A stretch of 24,736 nucleotides of DNA from DATGIQ01 sp035295665 (GTDB lineage: Bacteria > Planctomycetota > Planctomycetia > Gemmatales > Gemmataceae). This document shows, in pieces, positions 6,255-14,773 of this stretch (the stretch's first letter is position 1; every line of letters begins with the position of its first letter). The notes beneath the pieces were generated by a model, which searched no databases, was not told where the DNA came from, and saw only the letters and a program-made list of their open reading frames with translations. A program made the position numbers and the translations under genes. The stretch lies in contig DATGIQ010000389.1 of the NCBI GenBank assembly GCA_035295665.1, forward strand, positions 1 to 24,736. Direction: 5' to 3'.

Positions 6255-9245
6255 ATGAAGCGCTGCCTGCTCTCCGTTGCTGTCCTGGCGGCCATGGTCA
6301 CCGTATCCGGCCTGGCTTTGCAACAATCGCCAACCTTACTCTTGATCACCTGGGCCAGCAACGCGCCGCCCGAAATGCCGGTGGCCGCGGTCCTTATCGA
6401 GATGGGGCTCAACGACCCGAAGCCGCGCGACTGGTCCGGCCAAGCAACCGTCGTCGGAGCTACCGTGACCACACGGGACGGCTACCGTTTCCGCACCGGT
6501 GACGAATTCGTCCAGCCCAATGGGTGGAAGGCGGCCTCACACCGGGGCATTCGCGCACCCCAAGGCAATCCCGCCGTCAACAAGATGGAGCCAGTCGCCA
6601 CCGTCGGCGTCGTGCTTCATCTTCAAGACATCAGCCCGGACGCCGAATTGACGGTAGACTTCGCCGACAAGGAGGTGGGTAAGGAAAACGTACCGCTCAA
6701 GGACGTGTTGGCCGGGCAGATTCACAAGCTCAAGGGCGGCAACGTAGTGATACGGCTCATCTCCACCGCGGCCGCGGTTGCAGAAGGCCGAACCGAGGAT
6801 GACTTCCCCGCCGCGGCCTATGCACCGGATGGCAGTCTCTGGGTCGCTTGGGTCAGTTACTTCGTGAAAGATGAACAGCGCCGCACCGAAGCTCCTTCGC
6901 TCAAGGAGCAGCCAAAAGACTTCCATGCCTATGATACGCCGGGATTCGGCGACCAGTTGTATGTCAAACGATATCATGCAGGGAAGTGGGGCCCACCGAT
7001 GGCCGTCACGGGACCGGGGCAGGACGTCGCTCGCTGTGCAGTCGTTTCGGGCAAGGATAAAGTGTGGGTAATTTACAGCGCTCAGCGTGGTGGCAATTTC
7101 GATCTCTATTGCCGCGTGGTGGCCGAGACCGCAGAAAAAGATAAGGCTTTTGTCTTCCGACGGGGACCAGAGCAGCGCATCACCACGCAGCCGGGTCCCG
7201 ACATCAATCCCGTCGCCTGCACGGACCAGGACAAGATTCCGTGGCTGGCGTGCCAAACCTGGATCGATGGCCAAGGCCGTATCAGCGTGTTCCGCATGGA
7301 CGACCGCGGCTCGTGGAAACAACGGGCGCTGCTCGAAGGCGGCAAAGGAGAGAACTGCTGGAATCCCGCCATCGCTGCGGACAACACAGGCAACGTGGCT
7401 GTGGCTTATGACTGCTACCACGACGGCGACTACGATATCCAGGTCGCTGTCTTCGAAGGCAAGAGCGGGAATCATCGCGTTTTTCCAGTTGCAACAACCC
7501 GGAAATCGGAAACGCGGCCCAGCATCGCCTATCAGGGCGAGCGGTGGTGGATTGCCTATGAGGAGGGCCCAGAAAAGTGGGGTAAGGATTCCGGCGCTCT
7601 CGCCTTGGGCAAGGGCAGCCCCCTGTACAGTGATCGCTCCGTTCGGCTGGTCAGTCTGGATTCCGATGGCAAATGCTATCGGCCGGCCGCGGAGCTACCT
7701 CTCTCGCATGTCAAGAACCCCGGTGCCCAGTTCCGACCCGATTGGACCCAGCAATACGAGAAGGCCACTCGGTACGCCTATCCGAAATTGGGCGTGGACT
7801 TGAAAGGCAGGCTGTGGGTGACCTATCGGCAGAGTTTCAGCTCGCGCTACAGCTCAATTCCGGGGTCCTATTGGTTGACCCTGGCGCGGCGGCTTGATCA
7901 AAAAGAGTGGAGCGAAGCGATCGAACTGCACCATTCCGACGGTCTGCTGGATCACCGCCCGGTCCTGCTGCCCCACAAGAGCGGCGGGTTGCTGGTGATC
8001 CACAATACGGACGGGCGATACACCACCCCAGAGAAAATCGCCAACCATGTCTACGCCGGCGTGATCAATTTGCCCGGCGGGGACGGCCCGCCCGAGCAAG
8101 TGGCCAGCGCGGTGACGCCCAAGCCCTTCAGCACGGAAGCTGCAGCCGAGCGAGAAGCTGTACGGCGAATCCGCGATTACCGCATCGACCACGGCGGCAA
8201 GACCTATCGCATCTTGCGCGGCGAGTTTCACCGGCACACGGAAATCTCCTGGGACGGTGGCGCGGACGGTTCGCTGGAGGATATGTTTCGCTACGGGATC
8301 GATGCCGCCAATCTAGATTGGATCGGCAACGGCGACCACGATAATGGGGCAGGCCGCGAGTATCCATGGTGGCTGGTGCAGAAGCTGACCGACGCCTTCC
8401 ATGTGCCGGGCGCCTTTACGCCGATGTTCTCCTACGAACGGAGCGTATCCTATCCACACGGCCACCGCAACTGCATGTTTGCCCGCCGCGGGATCCGCAC
8501 GCTGCCGCGTCTTGCTCCGCCGGAAGGCGAAAAATCGCCGGGCGGCGTCCATCCGGACGACACCAAGATGTTGTACCGCTACTTGAAAGAGCTGGATGGC
8601 GTATGCGCATCGCATACCAGCGCCACCGGTATGGGCACAGACTGGCGCGACAACGACCCAGCCGTGGAACCAGTCGTCGAGATCTACCAGGGCGATCGGA
8701 TGTCGTATGAAATGGAAGGCGCGCCCCGGGCCGGCTATGACCCGAAGTCGGGCAAGGAGCCGGCCAACATCGCGGGTTGGTATCCCAAGGGCTACATCAA
8801 CCTCGCGCTGGGCAAGGGCTACCGCCTCGGCTTCCAGTCCTCCAGCGACCATTGGTCGACGCACATTTCCTTTTTCATGGTCCTGGCGGAGCGTCCGGAC
8901 CGGGCCAGTATTTTGGACGCGATCAAGCGACGGCACACCTATGGGGCGACCGATAATATCCTCGTCGATCTCCGCTCCGGGCCGCACATCCAGGGCGATG
9001 AGTTCCAAACGCGTTCCGCGCCCGTGCTGTCCATGCTCGTCCGGGGGACGGCGGATTTAGACAAAATCGACGTCCTCAAGGACAGTCAGGTCGTGGCGAC
9101 GCTTCAGCCTCAGGGATCGCGCTACGAGGGCACCTGGACTGATCCGCGCCCGGAGTCGGGAACGCATTACTATTACATCCGCGTTTTGCAGAAGGATGGA
9201 GAGATCGCTTGGGCGTCACCGATGTGGATCGAGTTTAAGAATTGA
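6255..9245 (+). CDS. Secreted beta-propeller plus PHP-type metallohydrolase fusion
   Basis: 996 residues from the ATG at 6255 (GGAG 6 bases upstream; signal peptide about 1-22). Residues about 185-640 hold six or seven propeller-like blades with recurring cores such as GSLWVAWVSY, DKVWVIYSA, NVAVAYDCYHDGD, RWWIAYEEG and GRLWVTYRQ, similar to sialidase/BNR propellers. Residues about 655-900 resemble a PHP metal-dependent hydrolase: FHRHTE (His659, His661), GDHD (693-696), SHTSATG (His787) and SSSDHW (Asp865, His866) could bind a metal cluster. The last 90 residues look like an Ig-type beta domain. PHP enzymes cleave phosphoesters; large secreted relatives (DUF3604-like) have no settled role. 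The substrate is unknown, with glycan or phosphorylated polymer possible. Own leader of 127 bases after the CxxC gene. Confidence 0.85.
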   Translation: MKRCLLSVAVLAAMVTVSGLALQQSPTLLLITWASNAPPEMPVAAVLIEMGLNDPKPRDWSGQATVVGATVTTRDGYRFRTGDEFVQPNGWKAASHRGIRAPQGNPAVNKMEPVATVGVVLHLQDISPDAELTVDFADKEVGKENVPLKDVLAGQIHKLKGGNVVIRLISTAAAVAEGRTEDDFPAAAYAPDGSLWVAWVSYFVKDEQRRTEAPSLKEQPKDFHAYDTPGFGDQLYVKRYHAGKWGPPMAVTGPGQDVARCAVVSGKDKVWVIYSAQRGGNFDLYCRVVAETAEKDKAFVFRRGPEQRITTQPGPDINPVACTDQDKIPWLACQTWIDGQGRISVFRMDDRGSWKQRALLEGGKGENCWNPAIAADNTGNVAVAYDCYHDGDYDIQVAVFEGKSGNHRVFPVATTRKSETRPSIAYQGERWWIAYEEGPEKWGKDSGALALGKGSPLYSDRSVRLVSLDSDGKCYRPAAELPLSHVKNPGAQFRPDWTQQYEKATRYAYPKLGVDLKGRLWVTYRQSFSSRYSSIPGSYWLTLARRLDQKEWSEAIELHHSDGLLDHRPVLLPHKSGGLLVIHNTDGRYTTPEKIANHVYAGVINLPGGDGPPEQVASAVTPKPFSTEAAAEREAVRRIRDYRIDHGGKTYRILRGEFHRHTEISWDGGADGSLEDMFRYGIDAANLDWIGNGDHDNGAGREYPWWLVQKLTDAFHVPGAFTPMFSYERSVSYPHGHRNCMFARRGIRTLPRLAPPEGEKSPGGVHPDDTKMLYRYLKELDGVCASHTSATGMGTDWRDNDPAVEPVVEIYQGDRMSYEMEGAPRAGYDPKSGKEPANIAGWYPKGYINLALGKGYRLGFQSSSDHWSTHISFFMVLAERPDRASILDAIKRRHTYGATDNILVDLRSGPHIQGDEFQTRSAPVLSMLVRGTADLDKIDVLKDSQVVATLQPQGSRYEGTWTDPRPESGTHYYYIRVLQKDGEIAWASPMWIEFKN

Positions 9246-9315
9246 CAATGTCCGGCTCCCGCCGGGCGCCGGGAAAACTTAACGCATCCTGATTGGCCTT
9301 TTGTGAGTACTCAGC

Positions 9316-10866
9316 ATGAACCGATTATGCAAGCACGTGAGAGGTTCTGGTCCGTGGTCCGGGCTGGGCGTTGTCCTTTTTGGACTGTATGCCCTGGGCA
9401 CCCCCGCACGAGCCGAGGTTCGCCTACCGAAGATCCTCTCGGATCACATGGTCCTTCAGCGCGACACTGCGGTCCCGATTTGGGGCTGGTCCAGCCCAGG
9501 GGAAGAGGTAAACGTGACCTTGGCCGGCCAGACGAAAACTACCAAAGCCGGCGCCGACGGCAAATGGCGCGTGCAGCTCGAGCCGCTTCAAGCCGCCGGG
9601 CCCCACACGCTAACGGTGAAGGGGACGAATACGCTCACGGTGGAAGACGTGTTGGTTGGCGAAGTCTGGCTCGCGTCTGGCCAGTCCAACATGGAGATGA
9701 CCGTCCGGGGCGCCCGCGACTTTGAGAAAGAGCAAGCTGCCGCCGATTTACCACAAATTCGCATGTTCACCGTGCGGCATAATCCATCCCGCGAGCCGCA
9801 AGCGGATTGTTCGGGTTCCTGGCACATTTGCTCGCCGGGGACCGTCGGCGCGTTTTCGGCAACGGCGTATTTCTTCGGCAAGGATCTGCACCAAAAACTT
9901 GGCGCCCCGGTCGGGCTGATCAACTCTTCGTTCGGCGGCACGCCGATCGAAGCATGGACAAGCATCGACGTGCAAAAGAATCAGCCGGAGTTAGCCGCGC
10001 TTCTGGCAACCTGGGACAAGAGAGCTGCCGAGTACAATCCGTCCACGGCGAAGACCGCCTATGAGAAGCAATTGGCCGAGTGGAAGGATCGGGCTGAGAA
10101 GGCCAAGGCCGAAGGCAAGACTGCGCCCCGTGCACCGCAGCGGCCCAGTGACCCGCGCGAACAGCCGCACCATCCAGCCGTGCTCTTCAACGGTATGATC
10201 GCTCCGCTGATCCCCTACGCGATCCGCGGCGTGATCTGGTATCAGGGGGAGAGCAATGCCGGCTCGCCGCGCTCCGGGAAGCTGTACGGTGTGCAGCTGC
10301 CGCTCCTCATCAAGGATTGGCGAACCCGCTGGGGCAGGGGACAGATCCCATTCGCCTGGGTGCAGTTGCCGAACTTCCAGACGTCGGGCGAAGGTTGGTC
10401 CTATGTCCGTGAGGCGATGCTGGAGACGATGTCACTGCCTCACACCGGCATGACCGTCAACATCGACATCGGTGAGGCGCGGGACATCCATCCCAAGAAT
10501 AAGCAGGACATCGGCCATCGGCTGGCGCTTTGGGCCTTGGCTAATGTCTACGGCCAGCACCTTGCCTGGTCGGGCCCGCTCCCATCCGGGCATCGCACGG
10601 TGGGACGCGCCGTGGAACTGGATTTCAAGCATGCCGATGGTGGTCTGGTGGCCAAGGATGGCGCACTCCGGGGCTTCACCATCGCCGGTGCCGATAAGCA
10701 GTGGCGACCTGCGACTGCCCGCATCGAGGGGAACAAGGTTCTCGTCAGCAACCCCGAAGTGAAGGAACCAGTGGCCGTCCGTTATGATTGGTCCAGCAAT
10801 CCCGATGGTAACCTTTATAACGGCGCCGGCCTACCCGCATCCCCGTTCCGCACGGACAAAGATTAA
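9316..10866 (+). CDS. Sialate O-acetylesterase-like SGNH hydrolase, secreted
   Basis: 516 residues. The signal peptide has a long N-region and ends about residue 33 (TPARA). Residues 34-115 form the Ig-like N-terminal domain typical of the family (RLPKILSDHMVLQRD, PIWGWSSPGEEV). The catalytic block is WLASGQSNMEM with Ser124; GGTPIEAW and IWYQGESNA follow, and the C-terminal Asp-His pair is in RDIHPKN (Asp390, His392), so the active site is complete. Between about 235 and 280 there is a charged Lys/Glu/Ala-rich insertion, probably helical. The family removes O-acetyl groups from sialic acids and, in environmental bacteria, more often from plant or algal polysaccharides. The ribosome site is weak (GTGAG). 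It lies 70 bases after the propeller-PHP gene and could be its partner in glycan breakdown. Confidence 0.92.
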   Translation: MNRLCKHVRGSGPWSGLGVVLFGLYALGTPARAEVRLPKILSDHMVLQRDTAVPIWGWSSPGEEVNVTLAGQTKTTKAGADGKWRVQLEPLQAAGPHTLTVKGTNTLTVEDVLVGEVWLASGQSNMEMTVRGARDFEKEQAAADLPQIRMFTVRHNPSREPQADCSGSWHICSPGTVGAFSATAYFFGKDLHQKLGAPVGLINSSFGGTPIEAWTSIDVQKNQPELAALLATWDKRAAEYNPSTAKTAYEKQLAEWKDRAEKAKAEGKTAPRAPQRPSDPREQPHHPAVLFNGMIAPLIPYAIRGVIWYQGESNAGSPRSGKLYGVQLPLLIKDWRTRWGRGQIPFAWVQLPNFQTSGEGWSYVREAMLETMSLPHTGMTVNIDIGEARDIHPKNKQDIGHRLALWALANVYGQHLAWSGPLPSGHRTVGRAVELDFKHADGGLVAKDGALRGFTIAGADKQWRPATARIEGNKVLVSNPEVKEPVAVRYDWSSNPDGNLYNGAGLPASPFRTDKD

Positions 10867-10876
10867 CGCCTCGGGG

Positions 10877-10940
10877 AAGACAAGGGACAAGAACAGGGGG
10901 AGTAGATGCAGGCCTCCTTGTCTCCCCCTCTCCTTGTCTT
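10877..10940 (+). terminator. Long interrupted hairpin after the acetylesterase gene
   Basis: Ten bases after the stop codon, AAGACAAGG (10877-10885) pairs with CCTTGTCTT (10932-10940), and inside it GGGGGAG (10896-10902) pairs with CTCCCCC (10922-10928): 16 perfect pairs in two blocks separated by unequal internal bulges. CTCCTTGTCT is also directly repeated (10914-10923 and 10930-10939), giving the 5' arm an alternative partner. The following sequence is pyrimidine-rich but not a clean T-run. It is either a terminator or a purine/pyrimidine repeat element. Confidence 0.5.
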
Positions 10941-10984
10941 CGTGTCTCTTTGTGCGCGCGATACCCCTCGCGCCCAATCGGGTT

Positions 10985-10990
10985 TATAAT
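10985..10990 (+). promoter_or_regulatory. Consensus -10 box upstream of the protease pair
   Basis: A perfect TATAAT sits in otherwise GC-rich DNA, about 93 bases before the protease start. No good -35 hexamer is found 16-18 bases upstream, so this would need an activator or be an alternative type of promoter. Confidence 0.3.
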
Positions 10991-11082
10991 TCATAGATGG
11001 TCGTACTTGCCGCAGATTGATCTGGGCGACGCCGAAAACCTCGGTCGAGCCGGATGGAATCCTCTCCGCGAGAGCTCCTGTG

Positions 11083-12150
11083 ATGATAGCGCAACAACGG
11101 CTCGGTTTTTCTCGACACGTGTCCTGGGTGGCTGGGCTCATCTTGGCATGCGCGCTGCCGCTGGCGTCCGGTTCCGCACTGGGCGAAAGCAAGGGGGCCG
11201 TTTCAGAGGCTGCAACGCTGGCGGTACTCGAAAAATCGGCCCCAGAGAATGTCGACGACCTCAAAGCGATCGAAACGCAAGTCCAGGCCGTGCTCCAAAA
11301 AGTGCTGCCGTGTACTGTTGGGGTCCGGGCCGGTGGCGCCTGGGGGAGCGGCGTCCTCATTCGGGAAGACGGCTATGTCCTGACAGCTGGGCATGTCTCT
11401 GCGGAGCCGGGCCGCGAAGTGCTGCTCATCCTGATGGATGGCCGGCGCGTCAAGGGCAAAACGCTTGGTGCCAATCGTGGCATCGATAGCGGCCTGATCA
11501 AGATCACCGAGGACGGCACCTGGCCCTTTGCGCCGATGGGCAACTCGGCCGACTTGAAACCCGGAGAGTGGTGCATTGCTACAGGACACCCCGGTGGCTA
11601 TAAGACCGGCCGGACTCCCGTTGTCCGTCTCGGCCGTGTCTTGAACTCCTCCAGCGAGCTCATCCAGACCGATTGCACACTGGTCGGCGGAGACTCCGGG
11701 GGGCCGCTGTTTGATTTGCACGGCCGCGTAATCGGCATCCATAGCCGCATTGGCGGACCGCTGACGGCGAATATTCATGTTCCTGTGGATACGTACCGGA
11801 ACACCTGGGAGCGCCTGGCCAAGGCCGAGATTTGGGGAAGCCGGCTGGACAGCCGGGGGCGCTCCGGGGCAGATTTCGGCTTGCAAGTAGATTCGGAGAG
11901 CAAGGATTGTCGAATATCGGAGGTCGTTTCCGGCGGTCCCGCGGACAAGGCAGGCTTCAAGGTGGATGATGTAATTACGCGCTTCGGCGGTCAGAAGATT
12001 GCCAACACCGAAGACTTTGTTGCCGAGGCGCGCGGGAAGCGGCCGGGGAACGAGGTCAGCGTTGAGGTCTTACGCGGTGAGAAGACGATTACCCTGAAAT
12101 TGGTCGTCGGCAGACGGGAAGGCCGGCCTTTCGGGCCTCCACCAAACTAA
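11083..12150 (+). CDS. Trypsin-like serine protease with C-terminal PDZ domain (HtrA/S1C-like)
   Basis: 355 residues if it starts at the ATG at 11083; a GTG one codon earlier and the ATG at 11017 are possible, but the signal sequence (VAGLILACALPLASGSALG) fits 11083. The ribosome site is weak. The chymotrypsin fold carries a full triad: LTAGHV with His104, GIDSGLIKI with Asp135, GGDSGGPL with Ser205. A single PDZ domain follows (about 264-343: DFGLQV..., GGPADKAGFKVDDVI). This is the usual HtrA order, protease then PDZ, with a periplasmic or secreted location. HtrA proteins degrade or refold damaged envelope proteins. The next gene, 58 bases on, is a degenerate relative, and the two are probably transcribed together. 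Confidence 0.92.
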   Translation: MIAQQRLGFSRHVSWVAGLILACALPLASGSALGESKGAVSEAATLAVLEKSAPENVDDLKAIETQVQAVLQKVLPCTVGVRAGGAWGSGVLIREDGYVLTAGHVSAEPGREVLLILMDGRRVKGKTLGANRGIDSGLIKITEDGTWPFAPMGNSADLKPGEWCIATGHPGGYKTGRTPVVRLGRVLNSSSELIQTDCTLVGGDSGGPLFDLHGRVIGIHSRIGGPLTANIHVPVDTYRNTWERLAKAEIWGSRLDSRGRSGADFGLQVDSESKDCRISEVVSGGPADKAGFKVDDVITRFGGQKIANTEDFVAEARGKRPGNEVSVEVLRGEKTITLKLVVGRREGRPFGPPPN

Positions 12151-12208
12151 CCGCTCCCCGGCGGCCTTCGTCTCCTTCGCCGAATTTCTTCCAGGAGTCG
12201 CACGTTTC

Positions 12209-13444
12209 ATGAGCATTCGGTTCACACACGGAGTCCTGCCGTTCCTCGTTGCTTATCTCACGTTGGCCCTCGGCCATCCTGCTCCGGCCCAGGAACGGCT
12301 AACCCGCGACCCTACTTTCCAGAAGAGCAGCGCCACGGTCTTGAAGGCCTTCCATGCCGCGGTGGCCAAACCCAGCGAAAGCACCGTGCGGGTACAAGTC
12401 GCCGGCAAGGATGCGGCCTTGGGCACGATCGTCGGACCCGACGGCTGGATTCTCACCAAGGCCAGTGAGTTGAAAAGCAAGCCGGTGGTGTGCCGGCTCC
12501 GGGACGGGCGTCACTGGGAAGCCCGCGTGGTCGGGATCCATGAGCCCTATGATTTGGCGCTGTTGAAGATCGACGCGGCGGGCCTCCCGGCAGTCGAGTG
12601 GCGCAACAGCAAGAGTGCGGCCGTCGGCACCTGGATCGCTGCGCCGGGACCAGAGGATGTCCCCATCGCCGTGGGCGTGGTCAGCGTTGCCGCGCGGACG
12701 GTCACTGCCCGTGACCTGCCGCCGTCCAACCGCTCAGCAACCGGTTACCTGGGCGTAGAGTTGGCCGACCCTGCCGAGGCCGGCGCCCGGATTACTCGCG
12801 TGATGCCCAATAGTCCGGCAGACAAGGCAGGCCTGAAGGTGGACGATCTCTTCCTCACGTTCGCCGAGCGCATGATTCCGGATGCGGATACGCTTTTGGA
12901 CGTCCTGGGACACCACAAGCCCGGCGAAGTGGTCGCCATCCGGATCAAGCGGGGCGGCGAAGAAGTCGAACTCAAGGTCACACTCGATCGGCGGCCTGGG
13001 GGTGGCGGGCGCGGAGGGCGCGGTGATTTCCAGAATCGCATGAGCGGCGCCCTGAGTGACCGCCGCAATGGTTTCCCCACGATCTTGCAACACGACGCGG
13101 CCATTCGGCCGAGCGACTGTGGCGGCCCGCTCGTGGATCTCGATGGCAAAGTAGTTGGCATCAACATCGCTCGTGCCGGCCGGACCGAGACTTACGCGGC
13201 ACCGACTCGGGATGTGCTGCCGTTGCTTTACGACCTCATGTCCGGCAAGCTCGCTCCGAAACCGTCGGCCGACACCGCCGCGCGGTCCCTCACACCCGAG
13301 GAAAAAGTCGCAGAAGCCCGCGCTGCCGTCGAGCGTGCCGAAGCAGGAAAGGCCGCCGCGGACAAGAAGCTGGCCGAAGCAAGGGCCTACCTCAAGAAAG
13401 TAGAGGGGGAGGCGAAAACAGCGCAGCAATCGGTGTCGAAGTAG
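12209..13444 (+). CDS. Degenerate trypsin-like protein with a PDZ domain inserted inside the protease fold
   Basis: 411 residues; AGGAG 11 bases before the ATG; signal peptide about 1-27 (PAPAQ). The first half of an HtrA-type fold spans about 50-170: DGWILTKAS aligns with the His motif DGYILTNNH but has Ser86 where His is expected; YDLALLKI keeps Asp115. A PDZ domain follows (about 179-263, NSPADKAGLKVDDLF), then a Gly/Arg-rich linker, and only then the second half: LQHDAAIRPSDCGGPL aligns with QTDAAINPGNSGGPL, with Cys304 in place of the serine. The triad is therefore Ser/Asp/Cys and proteolysis is unlikely. An Ala/Lys/Glu coiled coil ends the protein (about 362-405). The intact frame argues for a maintained non-catalytic role. 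Probably an operon partner of the intact protease upstream. Confidence 0.88.
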   Translation: MSIRFTHGVLPFLVAYLTLALGHPAPAQERLTRDPTFQKSSATVLKAFHAAVAKPSESTVRVQVAGKDAALGTIVGPDGWILTKASELKSKPVVCRLRDGRHWEARVVGIHEPYDLALLKIDAAGLPAVEWRNSKSAAVGTWIAAPGPEDVPIAVGVVSVAARTVTARDLPPSNRSATGYLGVELADPAEAGARITRVMPNSPADKAGLKVDDLFLTFAERMIPDADTLLDVLGHHKPGEVVAIRIKRGGEEVELKVTLDRRPGGGGRGGRGDFQNRMSGALSDRRNGFPTILQHDAAIRPSDCGGPLVDLDGKVVGINIARAGRTETYAAPTRDVLPLLYDLMSGKLAPKPSADTAARSLTPEEKVAEARAAVERAEAGKAAADKKLAEARAYLKKVEGEAKTAQQSVSK

Positions 13445-13780
13445 TTCACATTGTTCCAGGACGGACGTGCGTCGGCTCGACGCTGCTTTGGATGCCTAAA
13501 TTCGGCCAAGTGCCTGCGAACAAGCCAATCGTTCGACTACCCAACGCGGTGTCGAACCACCGCACTTCAAACATCTCGCCTGACCATGCACGCTGTTCGA
13601 TAGAATTCTGCTCCGTCACTTCTTTGCGCACGGTTGCACTGCGTGCGTTCGTGAATCGGCTTGACGCGGCATGGCCGGGCAGGTAGCATCCCGCACCGGT
13701 CGGCTTCCGTGAAATGGCGGATAGCGCACGTCGGCTCCGATTTCCGCCGCTCTGGCCACGTATCCAAAGGAGTAAAACAG
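13445..13780. other. Intergenic region before the SYLF gene
   Basis: 336 bases with no gene I can support. The SYLF reading frame runs back to 13661, but the promoter-like sequence and the AAAGGAG site show that translation starts at 13781. Its right part holds the candidate promoter listed separately. No long repeat or tRNA-like fold was seen. Confidence 0.55.
13661..13689 (+). promoter_or_regulatory. Candidate sigma70-type promoter of the SYLF gene
   Basis: TTGACG (13661-13666, 5/6 to TTGACA) and TAGCAT (13684-13689, 4/6 to TATAAT) are exactly 17 bases apart. The implied leader is about 85 bases. The gene is thus probably transcribed separately from the protease pair. Confidence 0.45.
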
Positions 13781-14536
13781 ATGAAGCAACTGGCAATGCC
13801 GCTGGGCGTGAGCCTTCTGCTAACTCTGGCGGGGACGCCATCCTACGCCGACAGCCGCGAGCTGCGGACGATCGAGGCCGCTACGGCGACACTTCAGGCT
13901 CTTTCCGCCATTCCCCTCCGGTGCATTCCTCCTAGTTTGATCCAAGATGCCAAGGGCGTGGCGATCATTCCATCGGTCGTCAAAGCCGGCTTCGTGGTGG
14001 GTGGCCGATTTGGCCGCGGGGTCGTTCTGGTCCGCGAGCCCAATGGCGCATGGAGCAACCCGGTGTTTGTCGCTCTGGTGGGCGCTGGCGTTGGTGGACA
14101 ACTTGGCATCCAATCCACAGACCTGGTTCTGATTTTCAAGAGTCGCCACAGTCTGGATCGAATCCTGCGGGGGAAAAGCAAGCTCACCCTGGGAGGCGAC
14201 GTTGCGATCGCCGCCGGTCCGATTGGCCGGGATGCAGAAGCTGCCACGGACGCGCAGCTCAAGGCAGAGATTTTTTCCTACTCTCGCAGCCGTGGTTTGT
14301 TTGCAGGGGTCTCGCTGGAAGGAGCCGGTATCCTGGCGGATGCCTACGCGAATGAGACATTTTATGGGCTTCGCGGAGGCCGGCCTGAAGATGTGTTGGC
14401 TCGTCAAGGTGTGCATATCGCTGCGGTCGAGACGCTCAAGGCCAATCTCTCCGCGATGAGTCGCCCCCCCGCTGCGCCTATATTCCTCATTCCATCGCAA
14501 ACGCCGCCTCCGCCACTGGTCCCGCCGCCGCAATAG
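13781..14536 (+). CDS. SYLF (Ysc84-like) lipid-binding domain protein, secreted
   Basis: 251 residues from the ATG at 13781, with AAAGGAG 8 bases upstream. Signal peptide about residues 1-24 (TPSYADS). The rest is one SYLF domain: IPPSLIQDAKGVAIIPSVVKAGF, GGRFGRGVVLVR, the glycine-rich GAGVGGQLGIQSTDLVLIF, GGDVAIAAGPIGRDAEA, and SRSRGLFAGVSLEGAGI. These are the conserved blocks shared with yeast Ysc84 and human SH3YL1, where the domain binds phosphoinositides and, in yeast, actin. Bacterial versions are usually exported, with no agreed role; binding of envelope lipid is likely. The C-terminus is a proline-rich tail (TPPPPLVPPPQ). It follows the protease pair but has its own promoter. Confidence 0.92.
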   Translation: MKQLAMPLGVSLLLTLAGTPSYADSRELRTIEAATATLQALSAIPLRCIPPSLIQDAKGVAIIPSVVKAGFVVGGRFGRGVVLVREPNGAWSNPVFVALVGAGVGGQLGIQSTDLVLIFKSRHSLDRILRGKSKLTLGGDVAIAAGPIGRDAEAATDAQLKAEIFSYSRSRGLFAGVSLEGAGILADAYANETFYGLRGGRPEDVLARQGVHIAAVETLKANLSAMSRPPAAPIFLIPSQTPPPPLVPPPQ

Positions 14537-14554
14537 CTCTGACTACGATCAAAT

Positions 14555-14773
14555 TCACGAAGAAACTGTTCCGCTCGCCACATCGTGCCAGGAAGAGAGC
14601 CCAGCGTCCCAGGCTGACTGATTCGTTCCTTCCAAAGGCACGGGAACACAAGCGTCCGATGTCAGGAACAACGGGATCTCTTGTAGGGGACTACCAACCG
14701 CGTTGGCCTTTGCAGCGTAGCGATCGATTTCGGCCTGCGTGGGAATGAACCTTCGGCGCTGCCATTGCCAGGG
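14555..14773 (-). other. In-frame open extension after the UAG stop of the PQQ-type gene
   Basis: Reading on past the TAG (14774-14776) in the same frame gives 72 sense codons, including FIPTQAEIDRYAAKANAV and SPLQEIPLFLTSD, before TGA at 14555-14557. The extension nearly fills the gap to the convergent SYLF gene. It may be a former C-terminus lost by a nonsense mutation, a read-through tail, or chance. The last propeller blade appears to end before the stop, so the main protein looks complete without it. Confidence 0.35.

Noticed and set aside
6537..7475. Minus-strand open frame (312 codons) inside the propeller-PHP gene
   Set aside because: Antisense shadow; the plus strand has a signal peptide, propeller blades and a complete PHP-like motif set.
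9251..9266. CCGGC/GCCGG hairpin after the propeller-PHP gene
   Set aside because: Five-pair stem in GC-rich sequence without a T-run; such stems are frequent by chance.
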